Below, piece after piece: positions 21,448-32,038 of a stretch of 64,000 nt of DNA. The position numbers and the translations under genes are program-made. The notes under the pieces were generated by a model that saw nothing but the letters and a program-made list of their open reading frames with translations, was not told where the DNA came from and searched no databases. The stretch is from Strigamia acuminata (Eukaryota > Arthropoda > Chilopoda > Geophilomorpha > Linotaeniidae). How positions within the stretch are numbered: position 1 is the first letter of the stretch; the number at the start of each line of letters is the position of its first letter. The stretch is from contig OX442320.1 of the NCBI GenBank assembly GCA_949358305.1, positions 6,092,259 through 6,156,258 on the forward strand, in the 5' to 3' direction.

Positions 21448-22773
21448 ATGGCGGCAATGGCAGTCGTGGGGAAAATCGGCTCGAAAACATGTATCTTTAA
21501 GACATTTCGGCCGAATTTATACATCGATAACGTAAGGAATTTCAGAAAAACATTGAAACGAGTACCAAAACTGGTCTTAAGCGAAGACGAAGCTCGACAA
21601 TACGGCTACGAATCGCCATTTAGGAGTCCCCATCTGAGTCTAAACGCGACCCACGAGGTGGTAAAAGATGAATTGGATCCAGCAAAATCTGTTTTACTGC
21701 CGACGAAAAAAGATAAATTCATCTCGAAATTTCGCGACGTTCCCGAATACGAAATGCTAGGCGAAGAGGATAAATCATTTCTGTAAATTTGCATCAAAAT
21801 TTCAATTTCAATTTGCTGTTTTTAAGTAATATTTGTAATATTTATCTCTTTTAGACGAGTAATGTCGCTTATGAAGTCGAGAAAAGAGCGGGAGAAGAAG
21901 AATAAGATACTCTTAGAAGGCAAACGGCTCATCAAAGACGCAATTGAGGCGGGAGTTGTCGTTGAATCCATTTATTTCAATAAAGAGGACATGGTATCCG
22001 GGTTGGGGTTGCTGAACATGACCGGTTTAAACCTCCGGAAAGTGTCCTACAGTCACTTAAAAATGTGGTCCGATTTATCCACGTGTCCGGGAATAATTGG
22101 TACGAGTTAATAATCATTTTGAGTCGCATTTTAACGCTCAATTTCCATTCCGTTTGCAGCTGTTTGCAAGAAACCCCAGTTGGTTAAATCAACACCGTCT
22201 GAGGGGCGAATTCCCGTCACTTTAATATGCGATAATCTCCGAGAACCCGGAAATCTGGGCGCCATTTTACGATGCGCAGCTGCGGCTGGTTGCGAGAAAG
22301 TTCTAGCCACCTCAGGTTGAAGATAAAAAATTTAGAAAATTTTTATTATGTTTTTTTTTGCTTTTATTGCAGGTTGTGTCGACGTTTGGGATTCAAAAGT
22401 GCTACGAGGTGGCGCGGGATCGCATTTCCACATCCCGATTTACAACAACATCGATTGGTCTTTGATTAGGAACTATCTTCCCGAATCGTTTTCTATCATT
22501 TTGGCCGAGAACAAAAAATCGGACGACGATTCGAGCTTACCGACACACAACTACAGCGACATTGAGTTTACAAAGGACTCGCACGTCGCTTTGGTCGTCG
22601 GCGGGGAGACCGAAGGAGTCACCGAGTCGGCGTACAAATTAGCGCGCGACAACAACGGCTTGAAAATCACGATTCCGTTAGCCAATAACGTGGAAAGTCT
22701 AAACGCGGCGACCGCGAGCGCCGTAATACTGTTCGAAATATGTAGACAGATAAACGAAGCGAATAACTCGTAG
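21448..22773 (+). CDS. MRM3: Mitochondrial rRNA 2'-O-methyltransferase 3, canonical copy
   Basis: The second MRM3-type SPOUT methyltransferase. Exons 21448-21782, 21855-22099, 22160-22315 and 22373-22773 total 1137 nt (378 residues). Exons 2 and 3 are exactly as long as in the upstream copy (245 and 156 nt) with the same phases, so the pair arose by tandem duplication. All SPOUT motifs are canonical: NLREPGNLGAILRCA, LRGGAGSHFHIPI, VVGGETEG and the VESLNAATASAVILFE helix. The N terminus is longer and basic, fitting a mitochondrial leader. The stop codon lies 24 bp from the stop of convergent MRPL16, so the 3' UTRs must overlap. Confidence 0.92.
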
Positions 22774-22797
22774 AATTTCTAAATTAAATTGCAATTT

Positions 22798-24036
22798 TTA
22801 TTGGAATTTTCCGAACCAATATCGATCGTATTTAGATATCCATTTGTCCGACCCGACCATGTTGTGTTTGATCATGTATTCAAAACTGAAAGGATTCACG
22901 TTTCGCGCTTCCTTCGCCTTTTTGTATTCTATTTCTTTCTCCAGGATCTCTTGGCTGACCACGGCCGCTTGGAAAGGCACTTTGCCCTTCACTTCTTCGA
23001 GTAATCGCTTGACCAGTTGGAATTCGGTGGTTCCACCCATCTCGAATATTATTCTTCCGGCTTTGACGGGAGTTGCGTAGTGGTGGATCGATGATTTACC
23101 GCCGCCCATTCGCTTACCCAAGCTCTGGAACGAAAAAATAGCCATTAAAATTAATTTTTTAATTTTTTTTGAGTTGTTTTTTACTTTTTTGCTGATGGGT
23201 TTCCACGGTGCATCGACTCGCCAGATCGCAAACATGGTTTTTGGGTCCATTTTGCGGTTTATGACGTTGCGGATGGTTTCGAAGTGACCGAAAAGAAGCA
23301 TACCGCCAGTCAGGGCCTAGCAGTGCCGTTGAAATAATTATTTTTTTGTCATTTTGTTGATTATTTTAACTATTTTTATTTTTTCTGTAATTACCATGAG
23401 GCCGAATTGTTTGTGGATTAATTTGTTGTGAATTAATTCAGGTCCACGCATGTCCAGTGCTTTTTTTGGAAATGGCCGGGGTTTTCGATTGGATGTGTTG
23501 ATTGGTACTTTTGGCATGAGAGGAAGCTTGTTTTTCTCCGGATATTCCACGTCTGATTGTAAAAATTCATGCTTGGTTATTTGTTTAATTGGGAAGGCCA
23601 ATTGAGTTATTTTCTCACCTCTAAAGTCTGGTGGCATTTCGTACATGCTCGTATTGACTGACGCCGATTGCACATGATTCCAGCAAGGAAAGTCTGTGAA
23701 ATATACAAATTTAGCTTTTATTTTCAACAATTAATTCAAATATAAACGACGGAATGTGGATTCGTTGTTTAACTATTGTTGCTTTGGATCCATCGTTTGT
23801 TATTAGCGGAACAATAGTCACGCAACAGCGTAGTTGTAGGCAAATTGTTTCTCTTGAGCGCCGTGCACGCCATGGATATTTACAGTGATTTTGGTACACT
23901 CTTTCTAATTTGTCCAGAAAGGGCCGGGATTTATCTCAGCCCAAATAATGAACACAAAAATAAGACTTTAAACAAACTACTTACTTTTGTATAAAAGAAA
24001 ACTTATGTTTCTTGGTGCGAGTCGTAAAGAATTCAT
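22798..24036 (-). CDS. MRPL16: Mitochondrial ribosomal protein L16
   Basis: A uL16 protein of the mitochondrial large ribosomal subunit. Four minus-strand exons lie at about 23986-24036, 23395-23695, 23186-23306 and 22798-23127. The start ATG at 24036 opens a basic leader (MNSLRLAPRNISFLLYK). Diagnostic stretches are GHFETIRNVINRKMDP, MFAIWRVDAPWKPISKK, RMGGGKSSIHHYATPVKAG and YWFGKFQ at the end. The stop overlaps an AATAAA on the same strand. It diverges from TMEM17, whose ATG is 121 bp away, and converges on MRM3. Confidence 0.92.
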
Positions 24037-24123
24037 TTTTTAACCGCGCTCTTCAACGACAACTAGGGTTATGAGCTAGCAGCGCCGACAACGATGAAGC
24101 GGTAGTTGATAAAACTATTCTAA

Positions 24124-24137
24124 ATCTCCATAGCAAC
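24124..24137 (-). promoter_or_regulatory. RFX X-box-like site before TMEM17
   Basis: The plus strand reads atctccatagcaac, whose complement GTTGCTATGGAGAT matches the RFX X-box (GTTGCCATGGCAAC type) in both half sites apart from the last base. It lies 20-34 bp before the TMEM17 start codon, in the shared MRPL16/TMEM17 promoter. RFX factors drive ciliary genes, and TMEM17 is one. Confidence 0.55.
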
Positions 24138-24157
24138 CCTCGTGTTTATTTGTATTC

Positions 24158-24922
24158 ATGGCGGACACCGTTCGGAGAACAATTAATACAGTTTCAGAAG
24201 TAATTTTTCCGGGCATATCGGCCAGTGTTGTCGCTTTAAAAGCAACAGAAAATCCAATACCATATGGTATATTTAAACTTAATTTATTTTTATAAAAAAA
24301 AAATTATTTGATAATTATTTCCTTTATATTTAAAGGATATGAAGAAGTCGCCAATTTGCCATTGCAAATGGCGCTGTATTTCAATGCGTTGTATTCACCA
24401 GTTTGGTTCATTGCCTGCGCCTCCACAATGTTTATAAAGGTCTATTACAGTGAAATCGAATTTTTTTAAACGTCTAATTAATTTTTTTTCTATTGTTTTA
24501 GTATAGTTATATGTCGTCGTTGTTCAAAACCGTGCAAATGTCCGTTTTTTTCACTAGTGGAGTCGTGGAAACCATGCGGTTATATTTAGGATATTCGGGA
24601 AATCTATGCGAAAGAGTGAGTTATATTGGCAATGTAAATAAAGTTTAAAGTTTTTCTATTTTTTTAAATTTATTTAAAGGTGACAGAGTTGGCTGGAAGC
24701 TGGTTATTGAGCATTCTTCAAATTGCTGTAGTGTTATTCCTATTGCTTTACGACGAGTTGACAATTTTGCCCTTAGAGTGGGCTTGTAATATAATTTTAT
24801 TGATTTTTTTGTTATTTGAGATTCCTGTTGGTTATTTCGCCATCAAGGAGCTGGCCAAACAACAGGCTATCCGTTTTCACGTGCGGCATTTAAAGTCGTT
24901 CGGTGACAACTTCACACGCTAG
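24158..24922 (+). CDS. TMEM17: Transmembrane protein 17, ciliary transition zone
   Basis: A small four-helix protein of the B9/MKS complex at the ciliary transition zone. The ATG at 24158 starts MADTVRRTINTVSEVIFPG. Exons continue with PLQMALYFNALYSPVWF (helix 1), MSVFFTSGVVETMRLYLGY (helix 2), LAGSWLLSILQIAVVLFLLL (helix 3) and the last helix ending FEIPVGYFAIKELAKQQ, a typical TMEM17 pattern, then VRHLKSFGDNFTR. The length of roughly 190-200 residues fits the family. An X-box-like RFX site precedes the start. A TGTATATA Pumilio-type site lies in the 3' UTR near 24995. Confidence 0.85.
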
Positions 24923-25514
24923 GAAATTGTATTTTAATTTTTAATCACATTTGTTTTCACAGAGAAACTAGAGATCAAATATTTTTATATGTACTGTATA
25001 TATTTTTCTAGAAGATTTTTTTTTTAATATGAAATATTTTCTGGAAATTTTTTGTTTAATCTGAATAAAACATTTTTTGAAAAAAGATAAAAATATATAA
25101 AAAAAAAAATTTTTTTCCAGCCTCTCATTTTTCTTGAGAAAACTTAAAATATCCCTACGCTAAACCACATTGACAAAATAGTCCCGGATTTTATCAAATG
25201 TTGTAAATAAAAACAAACCCTTTAAAGAACCAAAAAAAATAAACAAATACAAATCAACGAAAATGACACATGATTATATTATTTAACAATTTTAATGACC
25301 CATAAACTAATGACCCTCATTACCCGTCCCTGCGGAGTGATACGATAAAACAAAACGACAGTGCAGCGGCCATTCCTCCTGATGGATTCAGGACTGCGTC
25401 GCTTCCATAGCGCTGTTGTTATAGTAGGAGAATAATGTGTTTTCGACTCTAAACTCGACCGGTTCGGCCTGATTCCGAGCTCCCCCGATCGAATCGCAGT
25501 GCCCGCAGTGATCG
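24923..25514 (+). other. TMEM17 3' UTR and TMEM132 upstream region
   Basis: AT-rich sequence holding the TMEM17 3' UTR (AATAAA near 25063), then a more GC-balanced stretch at 25320-25510 that is probably the TMEM132 promoter and leader. No coding signal. Confidence 0.5.
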
Positions 25515-28500
25515 ATGGATTTTTCTCAGTCCAAACACAAGATGGGGACGTGGTTTTGCTGCATTTCCTTGCTACTCGTTTCCACAGGTACGAAAATGAA
25601 TGTCTTTTCTATTAGCTGCTTGGGTCGGGTTCGCTCACATGCACGAAATCGACCAGCTCGCCTAATGCCTGCCTGTCGGCTTTAGTGCGCTAATAAAATC
25701 GCCAAATGATCAACACAAATATAACCTAAATAAACAACGCCGAAATGATGATAAAGATGACGATGATGATGATGATGATGTATCCTCATCCCTAATTACA
25801 TCACGAAAATATTTAATTACAATTAAATTTTTTTGCGGGCGGATTTAAAAATGGCGGAAATTGTTGATTTATTTATTTTTAATATTATTTATCATTTTTT
25901 TTTAGATTTTTCGAGATGCGTTGAAGTGAGTTTCGAGAGCTGGGATGCTGGTTACTTCCTTAAACCGCTGCAAGGAGAAGTGGTGCCGGAAGATGCCGAA
26001 TTTAACGAGCATTTGGACCGGTTCACCGTGCTGCACGCCACTCAAATCAACATGGTTCGCTCGTCGTACGGGCCTTTCACGGCGAAACAGACGGTGCCGG
26101 CGATGACGTTGCTGCACATGAACGATTCGAACGGCTTCCAAGGCACCACGTTGCTGGACGTGAGCGCCCACATCGTGACGAAAGAAGTGCGACGCGATCA
26201 ACCGCTTTTGCGCGTGCTTTTCCACCTGGGAGTCGGCGGGCGAGACGCCAAAGTGATGAAACTCGGGCCTCACACCGTGTGCATTACTCTGGTCGCGGAG
26301 AGGGAAGGGGAACGATTGACCACCACTTGCATGCCCACGCCGAGGGACGGAACGTGTTTGGCCGAGGTTACCATTCCGGCGCACTGGTGGCCGCCGTTGG
26401 ATCAAGTTCAGGGGGTCAAGTTGAGGAATTTGGTCCATTTGGAGTACGCGCTGAGCGAGGGCGAATGTTCGTCGTTGTTTCCGTCGATTCCGACGCAGCC
26501 GACCACTCGACTCGAGGATATTCCGCTGAGCACGGCGCATGGACAGTATTTGGAGTTGAAGCAGGACGAAGTGGTGAGGATTTTGATCCCGCAAGGACTC
26601 GTTTACCCAAGATCGAGGGTTTATGTACCCGTTTACATGTACCCGAATCCTGCTTATCCAATTTACGTCTTCGTTTTAAGGTAAAACGGTGTTAAAATGG
26701 GTTTTTTTAGGTTGGGAAATTGGAAATTTGTAAAAAAAATTGTGTTTTTGCATGTTTTTGTATATTTGACGTTTTGTAAATCGATTTTGATGTTTTATTA
26801 ATCGATTTTATGTTTTATGAAACGATTTTGATGGTTTATTAATCAATTTTGACATTTATGGATCGATTTTGTCGTTTATAATTCGATTTTGACGTTTCAT
26901 GAATCGATTTTAACGTTTTATTAATCGAATTTGACGTTTTATTAATCGATTTTATGTTTTATGAAACGATTTTGATGGTTTATAAATCAATTTTGGCATT
27001 TATGAATCGATTTTGTCATTTATAACTCGATTTTGACGTTTCATAAATCGATTTTAACGTTTCATGAATCGACTTTGACGTTTTATTAATCGATTTTATG
27101 TTTTATGAAACGATTTTGATGGTTTATTAATCAATTTTGACATTTGTGAATCGATTTTGTCGTTTATAACTCGATTTTGACGTTTTATGAATCGATTTTG
27201 ACGTTTTAAGAGCCTTTTTGACGTTTTTTTTTTAAGTTTTATTAATTTTTATTAATTTTTATTAATATTTATTTTGTTTTGTATTTTTATTTAGGGCCCG
27301 GGTTCGAAATGGAGTTAAGATCTTGGGCGCACAAGCGAGCCAGCCGGACAAATGGACCATTACTCTGGATACGAATCCGAAACAAACCGTGGCGACTGTT
27401 ACGGCGTTCGTTAAAGATGCAAACACGGCAAGTCCGGAGACATTACCCCAAAGGTATAAAATGCTTAAAAGGCCGAGTCGGTTTTAATTGAAATTGCGTT
27501 CATTAAAAAGCAATAGCGAGCACCCGGCAACTTGAGGCTAATGTATTGATTTGATTCGCACGCTGTGTGGTCTGGAAATGGGATTCGGGGGTGCACAAAG
27601 AAAAGCAGGTGCTGTTTTATCGCTCGAATTAAATGCCCAAAGTCAATTTTTTTTTTATTTATATACAAATTTTCGGACCTAATTTTTTTTTTTTTTTACA
27701 AATTGATTTTATGTTAATTTTTTTTATATTTTTCTTCATATTTTATGCAGTCAACAGTTTTGTTATTCCGAGAAGAGTCATTTTCTATTTGCGAGCGTCT
27801 CGTGCCTTGAATTTACAATCAAGGGGCCGGTAATATCGAGGAAATTGAGTCAATTCGAGACTTTTTTAAAATTACATTTAAAAAAATGCAAATTTTTTTT
27901 TTTTTTTTTTTTTTTGGGATTTTGTTCACAATTTCCTGCGGAAGATGGACTAGGCGTCAGACTACCTGTCCCCGCCACAATCTCGCTGCTTTGTCCCACC
28001 CCCTCTCATCTCGTGCAGTGTTTCCACTGTGGCAAATTGATCCGTGGTTCCTCCACTCCACATTCCGTCTCGACGTAGTGCGCATGTCTGTGATTTATGT
28101 ATGGGTATTAAATCTTTCTTTATCCGCACTTCTCTACCCGAGGGAGGATATGTTTTTTACTTTAGATAAACATGAATTCTTACCCGCATACACTTTCTGC
28201 GCCTATCTGTTTTCGTTTAGGGAGAATAAAACGAGGGGAAAAAATCTAGTTTTTATTTTTTTTGTGAAAATCAATCTTGGAATATGAGTCATGTGTTTTT
28301 ATCATTTTTCTTTTGTTTTTTGGGGAAGTTTAAAGGTATAATATTGTAAGGAAGTCGATAAGATTCGTTAATTAATTAGAATTTTTTTAATTTTTTTTTT
28401 GGGTTTTTGTTCGAGGATAAAATTAGAATTGTTTTTTTTTGGGATTATTTTGGGTTTTTTTGGGATGTTGATCTAGTTTGGGCTCATTAACACATGAGAG

Positions 28501-31500
28501 AAAGGTTGGTCGGTGTCGCTCAATTGGCTCGAACCCAAAAGAATATCCTTTGGGGGAATTTAGCATCGAGGAAATTAAATTTGTAATTTTTTACAATTCG
28601 TAAATTGGATAGTCGAGTTTTTTCTTCTTTGCAATTTTCGTAAAGTTCAAATTTTAGAGTTAAAAAACCTGGATGCTGATTTATTCATACTGAAAATTTT
28701 GACCACTAGGGTCTCTTTAAATACAAGAAATTACGTCACGAAGAAGTGACGATTTACAAATTCCAAAGTGCACAATGCACCGATCAAATAATTACGCTAT
28801 AATTCAAATACAAGCCGGTATTTCGTAATAATTCCAAAGAAATCTTTAAATACAAGAAATTACGTCACAAAGAATGACGATTTACAAATTCCAAAGTGCA
28901 CAATGCACCGATCAAATAATTACGCTATAATTCAAATACAAGCCGGTATTTCGTAATAATTCCAAAGAAATCTTTAAATACAAGAAATTACGTCACGAAG
29001 AAATGACGATTTACAAATTCCAAAGTGCACAATGCACCGATCAAATAATTACGCTATAATTCAAATACAAGCCGGTATTTCGTAATAATTCCAAAGAAGT
29101 ATACAAAGAAGTATACAAATTTTTTTTTTGATTGACAGTTCTCAAGAGGTTTTTTCCTGGCTTTTCGAAGTTGAAGAAAATGTGAGTTTGTACGACAGTG
29201 CGCGCATCGTTTGGAATTTGCGCTACGTTTTGGATTCCAGTATGGCGGAACAGTACAATTTCGACGACAACAACATCAAAATGACGTCGCAATTGGAAGT
29301 TAAAAAGGACGACATTCAAGCGGTTCTTCCAACAGCAAAGGTCGCATTTAAAAAATAAAAAATAAAAATAAAAATAAATTAAATTATTTTTCTTTTAGAC
29401 GTGGGAATTGATGAACACGGCGTTGCTAAACGGCAAACAAGTGTCGCATCCGATGAAAGTCTACATTGTAAGTCAGGCGGGAAAAGTGGCCGACGTGACC
29501 CTGCGTTCAACCTGTCAATCGGTGGACGAGTCGATTTTAAAGGTGAGTCCGTTTCGTCGGGGTCACCGAAGATTAATGGCTCAAATCGGCGTTGCATTTG
29601 ACAGGTGTCATCGTCGTGCACATCTGTTTACTTGGACGGCTCGGAAATTCGAGGCTCTCACAACGCATCCATCATAGTGACGTACGAGGGGTACAAGGGA
29701 CAAGCCCAGTTCACCGTCTGGGTGCCCGAATTGCCCTTGGATATCCAACTCGCCGACACCAAACTAAGTCAAATCAAAGGATGGAAAGTACCAAACTCAA
29801 CGCGCAAGTAAAATATTCAAAACATAAAGAAATAATTAATATTTGTTAAAAATTAATATTTTTTTTGTTTTAGTAAGCTCAAAAGGGTGACTGTGGCTGT
29901 GAACAGTGGCGGAAGAAACAGTAAAATAACGACGCTCAAAGGCAACAACCTCGTGAGTCCGGACGAGGCGAACGAAGACGGGAAATCGAATTGTCGTTTA
30001 CGCTTCCAACAGACGTCCGTCGACGTTTACGCGCGCTTCTTCGCCGTCGACGACAATTCCGGCCGGGAATCGTATCTCATCAACCGAAAAGCGTATTTTC
30101 GCATCACGAATTTAGTCGAGGGCTCCCTCCGAGTTGCGGATCCACGAATCGCCAGTTTGAAGGGACAAATCGTTCAGGGACAATCCGTCGGCAGAACCGA
30201 AATCCAGGTATAAAAGAGAAATTAAATTAAATTAAAAATCGATTAAAAATTAATCGAATGTGGTTTCATTTCAGGTTTTGTCGCCGATAAGCCACCGGAT
30301 GATCGGCGCTCACGAAGTGCACGTCGGAAACGACAAAATAACGTTGGATTACCTCAAAGTGACCGTCGTCACGGGACTCCAGCTGTCCATTCAGAGAGAC
30401 GACGACTTCCCAAACACATATGTAGCGCACACGGCAATAGCGCACAAGTTAATGGCCCAATATCAGGCAGGTTTTTTGATTAAGTGCATCGATCGTGTTA
30501 ATTTATTACCTCCAGTCGCCACTTGGTGGCGCCAGTGTGTCACGAGGGAGAGTTAATCCATAATTTAGCGTCCCTTTTCGTGTGACTCACCGATTCGCAA
30601 TTTCCGGAGTGGAAATTGCGATTTGTGTATTCGAGCGCTAATTCGAGCGATGTTGTATTATTTGCAGGAAGGATTATTGGACATTCGGTTGAGTTTTTCT
30701 GACGGATCGGTCGTGCCGTTGGCGCACGTGTCGGAAAGCGATTACCACTTGTCGGCCGACACTTTGGACAACTCGGTGGTCGCTTTTGCGCCCAAGATGG
30801 CGCAGCACCATCCGCGGATCATCGCGATCGGACAAGGCAAAGGCGATTTGCTGCAAGTGACGCTGGAGTTGTCCGAATCGTGTCAGAAAAGACGTTCGCC
30901 GCCGTTGGCGTCCAACTACGTGTACGTGGACGTGGACTTCTTCGATCTGCGCGGACGCGAGGGGCTGCAGAACGACGAGCACGGCATTTTCGGCAGCGAC
31001 CTGTACGTGAAGCTGAACGGAGGAGTCCGCAACGAGAAAAACGAACGATTATTCGTGAGCGAGGACGGGCAGAGGAAAGGCAAAGGCAACAAAAACGCCA
31101 AAACCAACTCGAAGCCGTCGGTGCAAGCGCACCAGGACCCCGTGCACCGCACGCTGGGTCTGACGCCGTTGGAAATCGGAATGTTCGCGCTGCTGGGCAT
31201 ATTTTGCATCGCCATCATCACTTTCATGGTGAGCTGCGGCGTGTACGCGGTGCGCTACCGCCGCAAACAGCTGCCGCCAGGTGCCGGCGAGTCGGTAACA
31301 AATGCGCATGACTGGGTTTGGCTAGGACGAGCCAATCTGGAGACCGGTGCAATGTCGTCCTCGAGCGGTTCGCATCGGAGCGGAGCGGCGGGCCCGCCGT
31401 CCGATCTGAACGGCAACCAGCGCAAGTCGAGGCACAACTCGCAGTCCTCCACCAGGAACAGCGTCCACAGCAACGCCGTCGGAAGCGCGAGTCAGCCGGC

Positions 31501-32038
31501 GAGCAACCGCAGCAGCAACATCTCGTACCCGGGCTCGGACGCGGGCATGCGAATTACGACCAACCCGCACGCGGACGACGGCGCCAAAGCTTCCCCGGTT
31601 GCTGTGGACACTGCTGTGGACACTGCCCCGGCCACGGTCACGGCCACGGACGACGCCCAGCCCTTGTCAGACGTGTATGTTTCTTCCGACGCGACCGCGA
31701 CGACGCCGCCGCCGCTGCCCGAGCGGAGAGTTCGCATCCGGTCGAACCCGATCCCGATGTCGGCTCGCGACGACCAGTTGAAGCCGATGGACGGCTCGGC
31801 GACGTTCACGATCCAGAAGCCGCCCGTGCCGCCGCACGCGAATAAGTCGGAGGAGGCGCTGCCCGTGGTGAGAAATCGAGGGGTGCGCGTCCTTCCGGCG
31901 GAACTGGCGGCCACGTGGCGATCGGATAAGTCGGTGGGAGCGACGCTGAGCGACGCGGAGTGGGAGGCGGCCACGATGGGGATGGATTACGACCAACTGA
32001 TGGATTATTTCGAGAACTTGAAAGAGAGTAATGCCTGA
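25515..32038 (+). CDS. TMEM132: TMEM132 family single-pass adhesion-type receptor
   Basis: A type I membrane protein of the TMEM132 family (cell adhesion and cytoskeletal linkage, mostly neural). Exons 25515-25587, 25906-26680, 27295-27453, 29139-29340, 29399-29542, 29605-29807, 29874-30207, 30275-30466 and 30668-32038 sum to exactly 3453 nt (1150 residues). The first exon is a signal peptide (TWFCCISLLLVS). The extracellular part starts CVEVSFESWDAGYFLKP and includes the conserved WLFEVEENV region and Ig-like domains. The transmembrane helix is EIGMFALLGIFCIAIITFMV, followed by a basic stop, a WVWLG motif and a long serine-rich tail ending FENLKESNA. The last intron starts GC rather than GT. 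Vertebrates have several paralogues, so I give only the family name. Confidence 0.9.
25760..25786. repeat. GAT microsatellite
   Basis: A short (gat)n run in the first TMEM132 intron. Confidence 0.8.
26740..27230. repeat. About 20-bp repeat organised in 144-bp higher-order units
   Basis: Degenerate copies of aatcgattttgacgttttat make up the second TMEM132 intron. The distinctive string atcgattttatgttttatga recurs at 26801, 26945 and 27089, exactly 144 bp apart each time, so about seven monomers were amplified together. Confidence 0.85.
27454..29138 (+). other. Third TMEM132 intron
   Basis: A 1.7-kb intron with long T runs (27895-27915) and, at its 3' end, three copies of a 130-bp repeat. No exon-like sequence was recognised. 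Confidence 0.5.
28713..29098. repeat. 130-bp tandem repeat, three copies, with CRE-like hairpin
   Basis: Three copies start at 28713, 28843 and 28971. Each contains ttacgtcac and, after a 5-6 base spacer, gtgacg (cgtcac...gtgacg inverted repeat), so each carries a CREB-type core within a small hairpin. It lies within 40 bp of a TMEM132 splice acceptor. Confidence 0.9.

Noticed and set aside
23711-23899. 62-codon minus ORF in the first MRPL16 intron
   Set aside because: Not needed for MRPL16, whose first and second exons join without it. Composition is somewhat protein-like, but there is no other support.
25902-26594. 230-codon minus ORF opposite TMEM132 exon 2
   Set aside because: No family resemblance, His/Arg-rich, while the plus frame gives the TMEM132 N-terminal domain.
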